A DNA stretch of 64,000 bases from Saprospiraceae bacterium UBA6168 (GTDB taxonomy: Bacteria; Bacteroidota; Bacteroidia; Chitinophagales; Saprospiraceae): NCBI GenBank assembly GCA_002435785.1, contig DIUC01000087.1, positions 4,223 to 68,222 on the forward strand, given 5' to 3'. Positions within the stretch are counted from its first letter, which is position 1. Each line of letters starts with the position of its first letter. Below are positions 62,956-64,000 of the stretch, in pieces. Under the pieces are notes generated by a model. That model did no database searches and was not told the DNA's origin. It worked only from the letters and a program-made list of their open reading frames with translations. The position numbers and the translations under genes were made by a program.

Positions 62956-63186
62956 AGCGGAAATCGGTCGGGGTCGAACGGAAATCGGTGGGGGCAGAGC
63001 CCGATTCGGTCGGGGCCGAGTGAAATTCGGTCGGGGTAGATTGAAAATAGGTCGGGGCCGAGTGAAATTCGGTCGGGGCCGATTGAAATTTGGTCGGGGC
63101 CGAGTGAAAATAGGTCGGGGTCGAGTGAAAACCGGTCGGGGTCGAGTGAAAATAGGTCGGGGTCGAGTGAAAATAGGTCGGGGCCG
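62956..63186. repeat. 21-bp tandem repeat, 11 units
   Basis: Eleven 21-bp units have consensus near AGTGAAAATAGGTCGGGGTC. The later units are nearly identical and the first three diverge. Both strands stay open because of the period: one frame reads FTRPRPI heptads, the other VKIGRGR heptads. I take these as artefacts. The array ends 39 bp from the 104-bp element copy 2. Confidence 0.85.
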
Positions 63187-63224
63187 AACTCGAACTACCT
63201 TCTGCAAAGATAACCTTACCGCTT

Positions 63225-63330
63225 CAGAGAAATGTTAGAAAAACAGCATGGGTGGTTTGGAAGAAAGCAATATTTCACTAACTTGCGGCGCACTAAACGA
63301 CCAAGGCATGAGACCCGCTGACCGCCCATT
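63225..63330 (+). repeat. 104-bp element upstream of the HsdR-like gene, copy 2
   Basis: Inverted copy of 37231-37336. Mismatches seen by eye are few (for example GTGCGCC for GTGGGCC and TATTGC for TATCGC). The AATGGGCGGT end faces the HsdR-like start, 82 bp away. Confidence 0.8.
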
Positions 63331-63411
63331 CATCATAGCACCAAACCATCCATGTTTCCACAACCTGGATGGCCTCGTTATGTCCCCCCACCTAACCCCA
63401 AGCCTGCTATG

Positions 63412-64000
63412 TCCCTGAACAAAAAACTACTCTCCGAGCGGGACATCTGCACCAAGTACATCACCCCCTCAATCGAAGCTGCTGGCTGGAACAAGCACAC
63501 GCAGCTACTCGAAGAAGTCTCCTTTACTGACGGCAAAATCTATGTGCGGGGCAAGCTCGCCGCACGGGGCAAGGGCAAGCGGGCCGACTATATCCTTTAC
63601 TACAAGCCGAACATCCCCATCGCCATCATCGAGGCGAAGGACAACAACCACTCCGTGCGGGCAGGCATCCAGCAGGCATTGGAGTATGCACGGATACTGG
63701 ACATCCCCTGCGTGTTCAGCAGCAACGGGGATGGGTTTTTGTTTCACGACCGGTCGGCAGGCACAGATTTCCGAAGTCTCGAAGACTTCGGAAATCTTAC
63801 CCCCAGCCTTGCCGCCAACGCAGTACCCCCTCGTGCCGAACCGACGCCCCTTGTCATTGCCGAAGGCAAACCGCAACGTCACGAGGGAAGCCATGAGGGA
63901 AGTGCCGAGGGAAGCCCCGCCGACGCCACGTTTGTCATTGCCGAAGGCAAACCGCAACATCACGAGGGAGGCCATGAGGGAAGTGCCGAGGGAAGCCCCG
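63412..64000 (+). CDS. HsdR-like type I restriction subunit, N-terminal part (cut by window end)
   Basis: The frame is open to the window end (196 codons). The start MSLNKKLLSERDICTKYITP and DYILYYKPNIPIAIIEAKDN match the N-terminal nuclease domain of EcoEI/HsdR-type subunits. RADY...IIEAKD supplies the PD-(D/E)XK catalytic Asp, Glu and Lys. GKRADYILYY is the Asp-bearing strand. Odd: from about residue 118, DRSAGTDFRSLEDFGNLTPS and then LVIAEGKPQRHEGSHEGSAE come from a palindrome (63765-63797) and an 81-bp repeat inserted in frame. The helicase part and any HsdM/HsdS lie beyond the window. Confidence 0.75.
63765..63797. repeat. Perfect 15-bp palindrome inside the HsdR-like frame
   Basis: AGATTTCCGAAGTCT and AGACTTCGGAAATCT pair around CGA. 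The sequence is in frame and encodes DFRSLEDFGN. This type of palindrome is usually intergenic. Confidence 0.75.
63851..64000. repeat. 81-bp tandem repeat inside the HsdR-like frame
   Basis: Unit 1 begins TTGTCATTGCCGAAGGCAAA at 63851 and unit 2 at 63932, giving a period of 81 bp (27 codons). The second is cut by the window end. A fragment with GGCAAACCGCAACGTCA occurs alone near 20285, so the unit is dispersed. Both units keep the reading frame. Confidence 0.75.

Noticed and set aside
62956..63186. CRISPR array
   Set aside because: Units are contiguous 21-mers with no unique spacers between repeats and no cas genes nearby.
62926..63238. Open frames with FTRPRPI or GRGRVKI heptads on both strands
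   Set aside because: They arise from a 21-bp tandem repeat that keeps all units in phase; no start context, no globular sequence, both strands equally open.

Overview
The window looks like chromosome of a Bacteroidota member, most likely close to the Saprospiraceae. The grounds are three secreted proteins with type IX secretion (T9SS) type A C-terminal sorting domains, SprB-type adhesin repeats, a 7TM-HD PgpH homologue, a TonB-dependent receptor, TTTG-N18-TAnnTTTG promoters and few Shine-Dalgarno sequences. The assignment rests on family recognition only; no marker gene is present.

Region 1 (1-16.7 kb) is mostly housekeeping and envelope. It holds an HMG-CoA synthase, a queuosine-precursor transporter, a 2-hydroxyacyl-CoA dehydratase-like protein with its tandem-ATPase activase, an outer-membrane barrel, PgpH, a DUF5995 protein, a TonB-like protein, a secreted M12B-like metallopeptidase and a membrane-anchored LAS-type (MepA-like) peptidase candidate. 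The dehydratase and TonB genes each carry the same TTTGAC-N4-GTCAT palindrome about 96 bp before the start codon, which suggests a shared CRP/FNR-type regulator.

Region 2 (16.7-21.8 kb) is a repeat-rich boundary. It has five copies (three long, two short) of one intergenic element, a glyoxalase gene remnant, a 21-bp tandem repeat, a roughly 317-bp nested inverted repeat and three hypothetical genes.

Region 3 (21.8-37.2 kb) is a nine-gene minus-strand operon that looks like a composite anti-phage system. In transcription order it is: SNF2 helicase, coiled-coil protein with an acidic tail, 308-aa unknown, PIN nuclease, type III-like Mod methyltransferase, DUF262 protein, DUF3696 ATPase, 320-aa unknown, and a Res-type helicase with a PD-(D/E)XK-like end. 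Gaps run from -4 to 99 nt. The central, target-recognising part of mod is conspicuously AT-rich, as if swapped. A 104-bp element followed by 21-bp tandem repeats lies just upstream of the operon. An inverted copy lies just upstream of a second restriction gene (HsdR-like, 63.4 kb, cut by the window end).

Region 4 (37.6-53.8 kb) returns to core and surface functions: FtsB/DivIC-like protein, SucD, two very large T9SS surface proteins, a TonB-dependent receptor, an HhH/beta-barrel protein and a pentapeptide-repeat protein.

Region 5 (54-62.7 kb) is an arsenic/phosphate neighbourhood: a Cys-less ArsC-like protein, a PiT-related permease, a metallophosphoesterase, an ACR3 arsenite exporter, a MOT1-family permease, a PafA-like phosphatase, ArsM and ArsR. 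Three ATCG-N8-CGAT sites in front of arsR and arsM are probable ArsR operators. Region 6 (62.9-64 kb) holds the second 21-bp tandem repeat, the second 104-bp element and the truncated HsdR-like gene, whose reading frame contains in-frame copies of palindromic and 81-bp repeats.
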